From a bacterium (GTDB lineage: Bacteria; Elusimicrobiota; Elusimicrobia; Elusimicrobiales; UBA9959), in the NCBI GenBank assembly GCA_021811315.1, contig JAJZPF010000013.1, forward strand, positions 1 through 64,000: a stretch of 64,000 nucleotides of DNA, in the 5' to 3' direction. A model generated the notes under the pieces. The model was given only the letters and a program-made list of their open reading frames with translations, had not been told where the DNA came from and searched no databases. This document shows, in pieces, positions 1-8,082 of this stretch. Position 1 is the first letter of the stretch. Each line of letters begins with the position of its first letter. The translations under genes and the position numbers were made by a program.

Positions 1-284
1 CAAAAAGAATCACCGACTTTGCCGTTTTTCCTCAATCCATATATTTGAGCCTGTTTTTTCACCGTTTTGGTGAAAGTCCAATATGCGCTTTCTCGACGCA
101 GGTTCAAAAATTACGTGAACTTCTGGGCCATTAAGGTATTACTATATCTAGCGCGGGAATTTTGAAATCGCGCTTGCCCTGCGTTATATTTATATTTTAT
201 GATTATATTATTCCGCTAAATTACGCCGCCCTGGCCGTAAGACCTCGCACCGGCAACTGACAGACACTGGAGCTCACATATCTT
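1..284. other. Intergenic leader upstream of sdhC
   Basis: No gene is seen here. Positions 44-53 (TTTGAGCCTG) can pair with 99-108 (CAGGTTCAAA), enclosing a smaller hairpin TTTCACC (57-63)/GGTGAAA (69-75). The same core recurs in the 266-bp element near 62400. An AT-rich stretch around 185-210 is the likely promoter area for sdhC, but no clear -35/-10 pair was found. A GGAG at 269-272 is the only Shine-Dalgarno candidate before the ATG at 285, and it is rather distant. Confidence 0.4.
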
Positions 285-968
285 ATGGAAATAACCTTCA
301 TCAAGCGCTTCATAACAACTTCGATAGGGAGGAAGGCCATAATGGCCGTTTCCGGCCTGCTGCTGGGCGGTTTCATGCTGGTGCACCTGGCCGAGAACCT
401 CCTTCTTTTCAAGGGCGAAGCCGCCTATAACGGCTGGGTGGACATGCTGCTCTCCAACCCCGTCACCCCCCTCCTCGAGCTGGGGCTGCTTTTTCTCTTC
501 CTCGCGCATATCATAACCGGCGCCTGGGTAAGGGTGGAGGACTTCCTTAACGCCCCCTCCGGCTACGAGGCGCGGAAATGGCAGGGCGGCCGCACCATCG
601 GCTCGGCCACCATGCTCTATACCGCGGCCGCCGTCCTGGCTTACCTGGGCTACCACATGCTTACTTTCCGCTTCACGGACCATTCCATGGGCTTTTACCA
701 GATGGTGACCTACGCTTTCCGCGACCCCGTGTTCGTGGCCTTCTACGTAGCCGGCTCCGCCGCGCTGGCCCTGCACCTCAGCCACGGGATGCAGAGCGCT
801 TTCCAGACGCTGGGGGTGAACCACCCCAAATATACGCCCATCATAAAAACAGCCGGCCTCCTGGTGGCCGTCGCGATGACGGGCTTCGCGCTCATCTCGG
901 TGTACTACCTGCTGGGCATCGACATCAAGGCCGCGCAGGCCGGCTACAACGTGGTAATAATCAGGTAA
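285..968 (+). CDS. sdhC: Succinate dehydrogenase/fumarate reductase cytochrome b subunit
   Basis: This is the membrane anchor of a type B succinate:quinone oxidoreductase of the b558 family; it binds heme b and passes electrons between the quinone pool and the catalytic subunits. The 227-residue protein has about five hydrophobic helices, the usual number for the single-anchor type. Histidines suited to heme ligation lie in the helices, for example MLVHLAEN (His34), LAHIITG, LGYHM and LALHLSHG. It is followed by the flavoprotein and iron-sulfur genes, so the order is C-A-B. The sequence does not tell whether the enzyme works as a dehydrogenase or a fumarate reductase. Confidence 0.9.
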   Translation: MEITFIKRFITTSIGRKAIMAVSGLLLGGFMLVHLAENLLLFKGEAAYNGWVDMLLSNPVTPLLELGLLFLFLAHIITGAWVRVEDFLNAPSGYEARKWQGGRTIGSATMLYTAAAVLAYLGYHMLTFRFTDHSMGFYQMVTYAFRDPVFVAFYVAGSAALALHLSHGMQSAFQTLGVNHPKYTPIIKTAGLLVAVAMTGFALISVYYLLGIDIKAAQAGYNVVIIR

Positions 969-1000
969 AGAAAGAACCGCGCAAAATTTACGGAGGCAAA

Positions 1001-2914
1001 ATGAAACTCGACGCAAAAATCCCCGCTGGCCCGATAGAAAAGAAATGGGACTCTCATAAATTCAACCTTAAGCTGGTAAATCCCAGCAACCGCCGCAAGT
1101 ACGACGTGCTGGTGGTCGGCTCCGGCCTGGCCGGCGCTTCGGCCGCGGCTTCCCTGGGCGAGCTTGGCTTCAACGTGAAGGTCTTCACCCTCCACGACTC
1201 CACCCGCCGGGCCCATTCGATAGCGGCGCAGGGCGGCATCAACGCGGCCAAGAACTATCCGAACGACGGGGACTCCGTCTGGCGGCTCTTCCACGACACC
1301 GTCAAAGGCGGCGACTATCGCGCCCGCGAAGCGAACGTCTACCGCCTGGCGCAGATCTCGAACCAGATCATAGACCATTGCGCGGCCATAGGCGTCCCCT
1401 TCGGCAGGGAATACAGCGGCCTCCTGTCCAACCGCTCTTTCGGCGGCGCGCAGGTCTCCCGCACTTTCTACTCCCGCGGCCAGACCGGCCAGCAGCTCCT
1501 CCTGGGCGCCTACTCGGCCATGATGCGCCAGGTGGCGGCCGGCACCGTCACGATCCTCCCCCGCCGCGAAATGACGGACGTCGTCCTTAAGAACGGCCAG
1601 GCCCGCGGCATAACCGTCCGCAACCTCCTGACCGGCGAGCTCGAGTCCCACTCCGGCCACGCCGTCCTCCTGTGCACCGGCGGCTACGCCAATGTCTTCA
1701 ACCTTTCCACCAATGCCGGGTCCTGCAACGTCTCCGCCGCCTGGGCGGCCTATAAGCGCGGGGCGGGCTTCGCGAACCCCTGCTTCACGCAGATCCATCC
1801 CACCTGCATCCCCCGCTCCGGCGAGCACCAGTCGAAGCTCACCCTGATGAGCGAAAGCCTGCGCAACGATGGGCGGGTCTGGGTGCCCAAAGCCAAGGGC
1901 GACAAGCGCCCCCCCCAGGATATCCCCGAGGCCGAGCGCGATTACTACCTCGAGCGGCGCTACCCGGCTTTCGGGAACCTGGTCCCGCGCGATATAGCCT
2001 CGCGCGCCGCCAAGACCGTGGCGGACTCCGGCTACGGGGTCGGCCCTTCCTCCCAGGCCGTCTACCTCGACTTCCGCGATTCGATAAAACGCAAGGGCGA
2101 GAACAAGATAAAGGACGAATACGGCAACCTCTTCGACATGTACTACCAGATCACCGACGAGAACGCCTACAAGTCCCCCATGCGCATCTATCCCGCCCCG
2201 CACTATTCGATGGGCGGGCTGTGGGTGGACTACAACCTGATGACCACCGTCCCGGGCCTGTTCGCCCTGGGCGAGGCCAATTTCTCGGACCACGGCGCGA
2301 ACCGCCTCGGCGCGAGCGCGCTGATGCAGGGCCTGGCGGACGGCTTCTTCGTGGCCCCGTCCACCGTAAGCGGCTACCTCGGCGCGAACAAATTCGAAGC
2401 GGTCTCCACCGGCGACAAGGAATTCACTGATTCCTCGAAGCAGGTGCAGGACCGCGTCAACCGCCTGCTCGCCGTAAAAGGGAAGAAAACGCCCGCCGAA
2501 CTGCACCGCCAGCTGGGCAACGTGATGTGGAACGACGTAGGGATGGGCCGCAGCGAGGCCACCCTCAAAAAAGCCCTCAAGAAGATCCCCGAAATACGCG
2601 AGGAGTTCTGGAAGAACGTCGCCATCTCCGGCGCCGACCGGGACTTCAACCAGACCCTGGAAAAGGCGATGAAGGTCGCCGACTTCATGGAATTCTCTGA
2701 GCTCCTGGTGAAAGACGCGCTGGAGAGGAACGAATCCTGCGGCGGGCATTTCCGCGAGGAATCGTGCACGCCGGAAGGCGAGGCGAAGCGCGACGACGCG
2801 AATTTCTCCCACGCCGCGGTCTGGGAATACCAGGGCGAAGGCAAAGAAGCCGCGCTGCACAAAGAAGCGCTGACTTTCGAAAACATAAAGATGGCGGAAA
2901 GGAGCTATAAATAA
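1001..2914 (+). CDS. sdhA: Succinate dehydrogenase/fumarate reductase flavoprotein subunit
   Basis: This is the catalytic subunit interconverting succinate and fumarate, with covalently bound FAD. The start at 1001 is chosen because GGAGG (992-996) lies just upstream and the product then begins at the usual place; the reading frame is open further upstream but that part overlaps sdhC. The 637-residue protein has the dinucleotide fold GSGLAGAS at 40-47 and the AHSIAAQGG motif, with His72 as the expected FAD attachment site. Substrate-site segments [12 protein letters not shown] and [10 protein letters not shown] are intact. The length fits the long SdhA type that pairs with a single-protein cytochrome b. 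Confidence 0.95.
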   Translation: MKLDAKIPAGPIEKKWDSHKFNLKLVNPSNRRKYDVLVVGSGLAGASAAASLGELGFNVKVFTLHDSTRRAHSIAAQGGINAAKNYPNDGDSVWRLFHDTVKGGDYRAREANVYRLAQISNQIIDHCAAIGVPFGREYSGLLSNRSFGGAQVSRTFYSRGQTGQQLLLGAYSAMMRQVAAGTVTILPRREMTDVVLKNGQARGITVRNLLTGELESHSGHAVLLCTGGYANVFNLSTNAGSCNVSAAWAAYKRGAGFANPCFTQIHPTCIPRSGEHQSKLTLMSESLRNDGRVWVPKAKGDKRPPQDIPEAERDYYLERRYPAFGNLVPRDIASRAAKTVADSGYGVGPSSQAVYLDFRDSIKRKGENKIKDEYGNLFDMYYQITDENAYKSPMRIYPAPHYSMGGLWVDYNLMTTVPGLFALGEANFSDHGANRLGASALMQGLADGFFVAPSTVSGYLGANKFEAVSTGDKEFTDSSKQVQDRVNRLLAVKGKKTPAELHRQLGNVMWNDVGMGRSEATLKKALKKIPEIREEFWKNVAISGADRDFNQTLEKAMKVADFMEFSELLVKDALERNESCGGHFREESCTPEGEAKRDDANFSHAAVWEYQGEGKEAALHKEALTFENIKMAERSYK

Positions 2915-2915
2915 C

Positions 2916-3683
2916 ATGAAAGGCTCGAAACATTTCTCAGTGACAGTGCGCGCGTGGCGGCAGGCCGGCCCTGCGGAACCGGGCAAGATGGTCTCCTACA
3001 AGGTGAAGGACGTCTCCCCCGACATGTCCTTCCTGGAGATGCTGGACATCCTTAACGACGACCTGCTTAAAAAGGGCGAGACCCCCATTACTTTCGAGAG
3101 CGACTGCCGCGAGGGCATCTGCGGCTCCTGCGGCCTGGTGGTGAACGGCGACGTGCACGGCCCCGACGAGCATTCGACGGTCTGCCAGCTGCATATGCGC
3201 AGGTTCAGCGACGGCGACGTAATAACGGTGGAGCCCTGGCGCGTAAAGGCCTTCCCTATCCTGAAGGACCTGGCGGTGGACCGTTCCGCTCTGGACCGCG
3301 TGATCGCGGCCGGCGGTTTCGTTTCTGTAAACACCGGCGCGGCGGCCGACGCGAACGCGACTCCCGTGGAGAAGGACAAGGCCGAGGAGGCGATGGACGC
3401 CGCGGCCTGCATCGGCTGCGGGGCCTGCGTGACTTCCTGTCCTAACGGGGCGGGGATGCTTTTCACGGGCGCGAAAATTTCCCAGCTTGCGCTGCTGCCG
3501 CAGGGCGGCCCGGAGCGGGCGAAGCGCGCGCTGAGCATGGTGGCGGCGATGGACAAGGAAGGGTTCGGCAACTGCACGAACGAATACGAGTGCGAAGCCG
3601 TCTGCCCGAAAGATATTAAAGTCGCGAATATAGCCCGCATGAACAGGGAGTTCCTGCTGGCAAATCTTTTTTCGAAGCGCTAG
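2916..3683 (+). CDS. sdhB: Succinate dehydrogenase/fumarate reductase iron-sulfur subunit
   Basis: This subunit carries the Fe-S clusters that wire the flavin to the membrane heme and quinone. The 255-residue protein has the plant-ferredoxin [2Fe-2S] site Cys64, Cys69, Cys72 and Cys90 (CREGICGSC then C), and a C-terminal ferredoxin part with CIGCGACVTSCP (Cys165, 168, 171, 175) and Cys220, Cys226 and Cys230 for the [4Fe-4S] and [3Fe-4S] clusters. It starts two bases after the sdhA stop codon, with AAAGGAG upstream, so the pair is likely translationally coupled. Confidence 0.95.
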   Translation: MKGSKHFSVTVRAWRQAGPAEPGKMVSYKVKDVSPDMSFLEMLDILNDDLLKKGETPITFESDCREGICGSCGLVVNGDVHGPDEHSTVCQLHMRRFSDGDVITVEPWRVKAFPILKDLAVDRSALDRVIAAGGFVSVNTGAAADANATPVEKDKAEEAMDAAACIGCGACVTSCPNGAGMLFTGAKISQLALLPQGGPERAKRALSMVAAMDKEGFGNCTNEYECEAVCPKDIKVANIARMNREFLLANLFSKR

Positions 3684-3695
3684 GGTTCGGACGCC

Positions 3696-3807
3696 ACAGG
3701 GGCCGGAACGCAAAACGCGGTCGGCCACACCGTGGCCTCCCTCCTCTCTCGGCCTCGGCGCGATGCAAGCCTCGGCCTCAAGAAGGTTTTGCTAACCCGG
3801 CCCCTGT
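3696..3807 (+). repeat. Structured palindromic repeat, copy A
   Basis: This non-coding element fills most of the sdhB-fumarase gap. Its ends form a perfect 11-bp inverted repeat, ACAGGGGCCGG (3696-3706) with CCGGCCCCTGT (3797-3807). Inside lie GCAAAAC (3710-3716) paired with GTTTTGC (3786-3792), and a hairpin GGCCAC (3723-3728)/GTGGCC (3732-3737). Two related copies sit at 55633-55748 and, inverted, at 56473-56610. Stem positions differ between copies in paired fashion, which suggests that the fold is what is conserved. Confidence 0.8.
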
Positions 3808-3845
3808 GTCATCCTCCAGGGTTACATAGAATGAAAGGACTATCC

Positions 3846-5465
3846 ATGCCTGAATTCAAATATAACGAGCTTTTCGAGCTGGCCAAGCGCGAGACCAAGT
3901 TCCGTCTGCTTTCACCGGACGGGGTGAAAGTTATCAGGGCCGGGGACAGGGATATTCTGGAAGTTGCGCCGGAGGCTCTCGTGACTCTGGCGCGCGAGGC
4001 GATCAAGGACGTTTCTTTTTTGCTGAGGCCGGCGCATAATTCGCAGGTGGCGGCCATTCTTGCGGATCCGGAAGCGTCGGAGAATGATAAATTCGTGGCT
4101 TTCTGCATGCTGGAGAACGCCGCTATCTCGGCTAATTTTGAGCTGCCTTTCTGCCAGGATACGGGGACGGCTACCGTGGTCGCGAAAAAGGGCGAGCAGG
4201 TCTGGACCCGCGGCAACGACGAAGAATTTATTTCCAAAGGCGTCTGGGAAACCTATACGGGCGAGAACCTGCGCTACTCCCAGACCCTCGCGGTGGATAT
4301 GTATAAGGAAAAGAATTCCGGCAATAACCTCCCGGCCCAGATAGACATCTACGCCAGGCCGGGCATGTCCTACGATTTTCTTTTCGTGACCAAGGGCGGC
4401 GGCTCGGCCAACAAGACGATGCTTTACCAGGAGACGAAGGCCACGCTGACCCCGGAAAAGCTGAAGCCTTTCCTGGTGGAGAAGATGAAGTCGCTCGGCA
4501 CGGCGGCCTGCCCGCCCTACCATGTGGCTTTCGTGATCGGCGGGACCTCGGCGGAGATGTGCCTTAAGACGGTGAAGCTGGCCTCCACCGGCTATCTGGA
4601 CGGGCTGCCGGACAATCCCGGCGAGACCGGCCGCGCCTTCCGCGACAAGAAAATGGAGGCCGAACTCCTGGAGGCCGCCCGCAAGCTCGGCCTCGGGGCG
4701 CAATTCGGCGGGAAGCATTTCGCGCACGACGTGCGCGTGGTGCGCCTGCCCCGGCACGGCGCTTCGGCGCCTATAGGCATGGGGGTCTCCTGCTCCGCCG
4801 ACCGCAATATTCTCGCCCGCATAGACAGGGACGGCCTCTGGCTGGAAGAGATGGACCGCGACCCGGGCCGCCTGATCCCCGGGGACGCGCGCGCCAAATT
4901 CACCTCCCGCTCCGGCTGCGTCAGCGTGGACCTGAACAAGCCGATGACCGAAATATTGGCCGGGCTCTCAAAGCACCCGATCGGGACGCGGCTCTCCCTG
5001 AACGGCCGCATAGTGGTGGCGCGCGACCTGGCCCACGCCAAATTCAAAGAGCTGCTCGACTCCGGCAAAGAGCTGCCGGAATACCTGAAGAAGCACCCGG
5101 TTTATTACGCCGGCCCCGCCAAGCAGCCGAAGGGAAAGCCCTCAGGCTCCTTCGGCCCCACCACGGCCGGCCGCATGGATTCCTACGTGGACCTGCTGCA
5201 GTCGCACGGCGCCTCGATGGTGATGATCGCGAAGGGCAACCGCTCGCCGGCGGTCACCGAAGCCTGCAAAAAATACGGCGGCTTCTACCTTGGCTCTCCG
5301 GGCGGCCCCGCCGCGCTGCTGGCCGAGAGGAATATAAGGAAAGTCGAAACGCTGGATTACCCCGAGCTCGGCATGGAAGCGGTCTGGGCCATCGACGTCG
5401 AGGATTTCCCGGCCTTCGTGCTGGTGGACGACAAGGGCGGGGATTTTTTTCAGCGGATAAAATAG
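3846..5465 (+). CDS. fum: Class I fumarate hydratase
   Basis: This enzyme reversibly hydrates fumarate to malate using an oxygen-sensitive [4Fe-4S] cluster. The 539-residue protein is the single-chain class I type with fused alpha and beta regions. The N-terminal part has the Cys103 motif CQDTGTAT. The middle has [17 protein letters not shown] and the CSADRN cysteine. The C-terminal part has [15 protein letters not shown]. The start at 3846 follows AAAGGA (3835-3840); the frame is open back to a GTG at 3732 but that stretch is the palindromic repeat. The position after sdhCAB fits a reductive or oxidative C4 branch with the succinate/fumarate enzyme. Confidence 0.93.
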   Translation: MPEFKYNELFELAKRETKFRLLSPDGVKVIRAGDRDILEVAPEALVTLAREAIKDVSFLLRPAHNSQVAAILADPEASENDKFVAFCMLENAAISANFELPFCQDTGTATVVAKKGEQVWTRGNDEEFISKGVWETYTGENLRYSQTLAVDMYKEKNSGNNLPAQIDIYARPGMSYDFLFVTKGGGSANKTMLYQETKATLTPEKLKPFLVEKMKSLGTAACPPYHVAFVIGGTSAEMCLKTVKLASTGYLDGLPDNPGETGRAFRDKKMEAELLEAARKLGLGAQFGGKHFAHDVRVVRLPRHGASAPIGMGVSCSADRNILARIDRDGLWLEEMDRDPGRLIPGDARAKFTSRSGCVSVDLNKPMTEILAGLSKHPIGTRLSLNGRIVVARDLAHAKFKELLDSGKELPEYLKKHPVYYAGPAKQPKGKPSGSFGPTTAGRMDSYVDLLQSHGASMVMIAKGNRSPAVTEACKKYGGFYLGSPGGPAALLAERNIRKVETLDYPELGMEAVWAIDVEDFPAFVLVDDKGGDFFQRIK

Positions 5466-5475
5466 CAGGAAGCTT

Positions 5476-6177
5476 ATGCGGCGCCCGAGATACTTATTGA
5501 TCCTGGCGGTCCTTGCGGCCGCGGCCTTTACCGCAAGCTGCGAGATCCCCATCGGCAGCCCGGAAGAGCGGATGTTCAAGTCCGCCAAGAACGACTACGA
5601 GCGGAACATGCGCAAGCTGCTGGACTCCGGCCTTAACCCGGATATCCGGGACTCGGCCGGCTGGACGCCGCTGATGTGGGCCGCCGCCAAGGACAATCTG
5701 GATTCCCTGAAACTCCTGGTTTCCCGCGGCGCCGACATCAATCTCAGGAATTACAAAGGCGAAACCGCCCTCCACATAGCCGCGCGCTGGAGCCGCCTCG
5801 ACACGGTGCACTACCTCATCTCCATCGGCGCGAAGCCGGAGTCCCTGGACCGGCTGGGCTGGCCGCCGCTGATGTGGGCCGCCATGCAGGGCAGGACCGA
5901 CGTGGTGAAAGCCCTGGCGGAAAGCGGGGCGAACATGGAATTCAAGGACAGCAACGGCAATACGGCTCTTATGATGGCCGCCAACCGCGGCAGGACGGCG
6001 ACGGTAAAATTCATGCTGAAGTTCGGCGTAAACCCGGGCAGGACCAACAAGGCGGGGCAGACCGCGGCCGACGCGGCGAGGCAAAGCAAGTACCTGGAGC
6101 TGGCCGCGCTCATCGACGAAGGCGCGGCGGGCGCTCCCCGGCAAGGTCCAGGAAAAAATAAAGGATATAAAAAATGA
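5476..6177 (+). CDS. Ankyrin-repeat lipoprotein
   Basis: The 233-residue protein has a basic, hydrophobic N-terminus ending in FTASC, a plausible lipobox with Cys22 as the lipidated residue. This would place it on a membrane facing the periplasm. From about residue 40 to 215 there are five ankyrin units, with motifs such as GWTPLMWAAAKDN, GETALHIAARW, GWPPLMWAAMQGR and GNTALMMAANRG. Ankyrin stacks bind other proteins; the partner is unknown. The stop overlaps the start of the next gene (ATGA), so it is co-translated with the pilin-like protein. Confidence 0.8.
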   Translation: MRRPRYLLILAVLAAAAFTASCEIPIGSPEERMFKSAKNDYERNMRKLLDSGLNPDIRDSAGWTPLMWAAAKDNLDSLKLLVSRGADINLRNYKGETALHIAARWSRLDTVHYLISIGAKPESLDRLGWPPLMWAAMQGRTDVVKALAESGANMEFKDSNGNTALMMAANRGRTATVKFMLKFGVNPGRTNKAGQTAADAARQSKYLELAALIDEGAAGAPRQGPGKNKGYKK

Positions 6178-6608
6178 AAAGCTCCGAAGGGTTCACGCTG
6201 ATAGAACTGATGACGGTAGTCGCCATAATCGCCATACTCGCGGTGATAGCCATGCCGCGCTTCGCCGGCCTGCTCAATAAAAGCAAAGAAGGCTCCACCC
6301 GCGAAGGTCTCGGCGCGATCCGCTCCACCCTGCACATTTATTACGGGGACAATATGATCTACCCCTACGACGACCTGTCTTCCCTGACGCAGAACGGGCG
6401 CTATATCAGCCAGATACCGTACGCAAAACTGCCCGGAACCCCTCATATGGACAACCGGAATATAAGCGTAGGGGCCAGCACCGGAACGGCGCTTACGGAC
6501 TCCGGGGGCTGGGCCTATGTTAACGACCCGGATTCCACGGCCTACGGAACCTTCATGGTAAACTGCACTCATCTCGACCTGAACGGCAATACCTGGAACG
6601 TGCAATAA
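6174..6608 (+). CDS. Type IV pilin-like / pseudopilin protein
   Basis: The N-terminus is a classic class III prepilin signal: a short leader MKSSEG, then FTLIELMTVVAIIAILAVIAM with Glu at mature position +5. A prepilin peptidase would cleave after Gly6. The 144-residue protein has a small globular part ending in a TDSGGWAY...DPDSTAYGTFMVNCTH motif. The same C-terminal module appears in the ORF at 55805-56452. No pilus assembly genes are nearby, so it may be a stand-alone pseudopilin using machinery encoded elsewhere. It overlaps the ankyrin lipoprotein gene by four bases. Confidence 0.88.
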   Translation: MKSSEGFTLIELMTVVAIIAILAVIAMPRFAGLLNKSKEGSTREGLGAIRSTLHIYYGDNMIYPYDDLSSLTQNGRYISQIPYAKLPGTPHMDNRNISVGASTGTALTDSGGWAYVNDPDSTAYGTFMVNCTHLDLNGNTWNVQ

Positions 6609-6623
6609 GGTCATGCCCCTTAA

Positions 6624-8075
6624 ATGTCCGTATCCTCACCTCACATAAGGCGCCTGGACGCCTACAGGCTGGAAATACTCCCTTCCTTCAAACAGGGGAT
6701 GAACGCTTCCTCCATAATTTACGCGGACGCCGGAATTGAAAAATTCATAGAGGCCGGCGCGCTGGACCAGGCCGCAAATACGGCCACCCTGCCGGGCCTG
6801 GCCGGCAACTCCCTCGCTATGCCGGACATCCACACCGGCTACGGCTTTCCTATAGGCGGGGTCGCCGCTTTTCACGCCGACAGCGGGATCATCTCTCCCG
6901 GCGGAGTCGGCTACGATATCAACTGCGGCGTCAGGCTGCTGGCCTCCTCCCTCGAAAAAAAAGACATAGAAAAAAAGCTGGAGGCCCTGGCGGCAGGGCT
7001 TTACGCGGGCATCCCGGCCGGCCTGGGAGCCGGCGGCGGAATGCGGCTGGGGAAGCGGGACTGGGAAGCGCCGCTCATCCAGGGCGCGGCCTGGGCGGTA
7101 AAAGCCGGGCTGGGCAGGCCGGAAGACCTGGCAGCGGCCGAGTCCGGCGGCGCGATGAGCGGGGCTGATCCCCACGCGGTAAGCAGGCGGGCGCTCGAGC
7201 GCGGCGGCGGCCAACTGGGAACGCTAGGCTCCGGGAACCATTTCCTGGAGGTACAGGAAGTCGCGGAAATTTTCGACGAGGGAACGGCGCGCGCCTTCGG
7301 CATTTTCAAAGGCCAGGTAACGGTGATGCTGCACACCGGCTCGCGCGGCCTGGGGCACCAGGTCTGCACCGATTTTATCGAGGTGATGCGAAGCGCCGCC
7401 AGGCGCTACGGGATCGCCCTGGCCGACCCGCAGCTGGCGGCGGCGCCTTTCCGCAGCACGGAGGGCCAGGATTATTTCGGGGCCATGCAGGCCGCGGCCA
7501 ACTACGCCTGGGCCAACCGGCAGGCCCTGACCGGGCTGACGCGCGACATCTTTTCCTCGGTGCTGGGCGCCGGCGAAAAAGCCCTCGCGATGAACCTCGT
7601 TTACGACGTAGCGCATAATATCGCCAAGCTCGAGGAGCATACCGTGGGCGGGAAGAAAATGATGGTGGTGGTGCACCGCAAGGGCGCGACGCGCGCTTTC
7701 GGCCCCGGCCATCCGGAGCTGCCGCCGGCCTACGCGCTGACGGGCCAGCCGGTCATAATCCCCGGCGATATGGGCAGGGCCTCCTACCTGCTGGCCGGAG
7801 AGCGCAAAGCCATGGCCGAGACTTTCGGCTCGACCTGCCACGGGGCCGGCAGGCTTATGTCCCGCGGAGAGGCCATCCGGCGGGCCCGCGGGAGGAACAT
7901 AGAAGAAGAGCTGGCCGCAAAAGGGGTCTGGGTACGCTCTTCGGGGCGCGAAACTCTGGGCGAGGAAATGCCGGAAGCCTATAAAGATGTGGAAGCCGTG
8001 GTCAATGTGGTCTCCGGGGCGGGCCTGGCCCGCAAAGTAGCCCGGTTCAAACCGCTGATAGTTATAAAGGGGTAA
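6624..8075 (+). CDS. rtcB: RtcB family RNA ligase
   Basis: RtcB joins RNA 2',3'-cyclic phosphate or 3'-phosphate ends to 5'-hydroxyl ends using GTP and Mn2+; in bacteria it acts in RNA repair. The 483-residue protein has the N-terminal SLAMPDIHTGYGFPIGG and the metal-site motif DINCGVR (Asp98, Cys101). It also has GSGNHFLEV, HTGSRGLGHQ and, near residue 410, CHGAGRLMSR with the histidine that is guanylylated in this family. All key motifs are intact. No archease or RtcA gene is adjacent. It lies 15 bp after the pilin-like gene. Confidence 0.95.
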   Translation: MSVSSPHIRRLDAYRLEILPSFKQGMNASSIIYADAGIEKFIEAGALDQAANTATLPGLAGNSLAMPDIHTGYGFPIGGVAAFHADSGIISPGGVGYDINCGVRLLASSLEKKDIEKKLEALAAGLYAGIPAGLGAGGGMRLGKRDWEAPLIQGAAWAVKAGLGRPEDLAAAESGGAMSGADPHAVSRRALERGGGQLGTLGSGNHFLEVQEVAEIFDEGTARAFGIFKGQVTVMLHTGSRGLGHQVCTDFIEVMRSAARRYGIALADPQLAAAPFRSTEGQDYFGAMQAAANYAWANRQALTGLTRDIFSSVLGAGEKALAMNLVYDVAHNIAKLEEHTVGGKKMMVVVHRKGATRAFGPGHPELPPAYALTGQPVIIPGDMGRASYLLAGERKAMAETFGSTCHGAGRLMSRGEAIRRARGRNIEEELAAKGVWVRSSGRETLGEEMPEAYKDVEAVVNVVSGAGLARKVARFKPLIVIKG

Positions 8076-8082
8076 TGCTCTG

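Noticed and set aside
36-284. Riboswitch upstream of sdhC
   Set aside because: A hairpin is present, but no known aptamer consensus was recognised.
944-2986. Long minus-strand frame of 680 codons opposite sdhA
   Set aside because: Antisense shadow of a gene with intact catalytic motifs; no recognisable domain in the minus-strand product.
3732-3845. GTG-initiated N-terminal extension of the fumarase
   Set aside because: The stretch is the structured repeat; a good ribosome binding site and the family-typical N-terminus lie at 3846.
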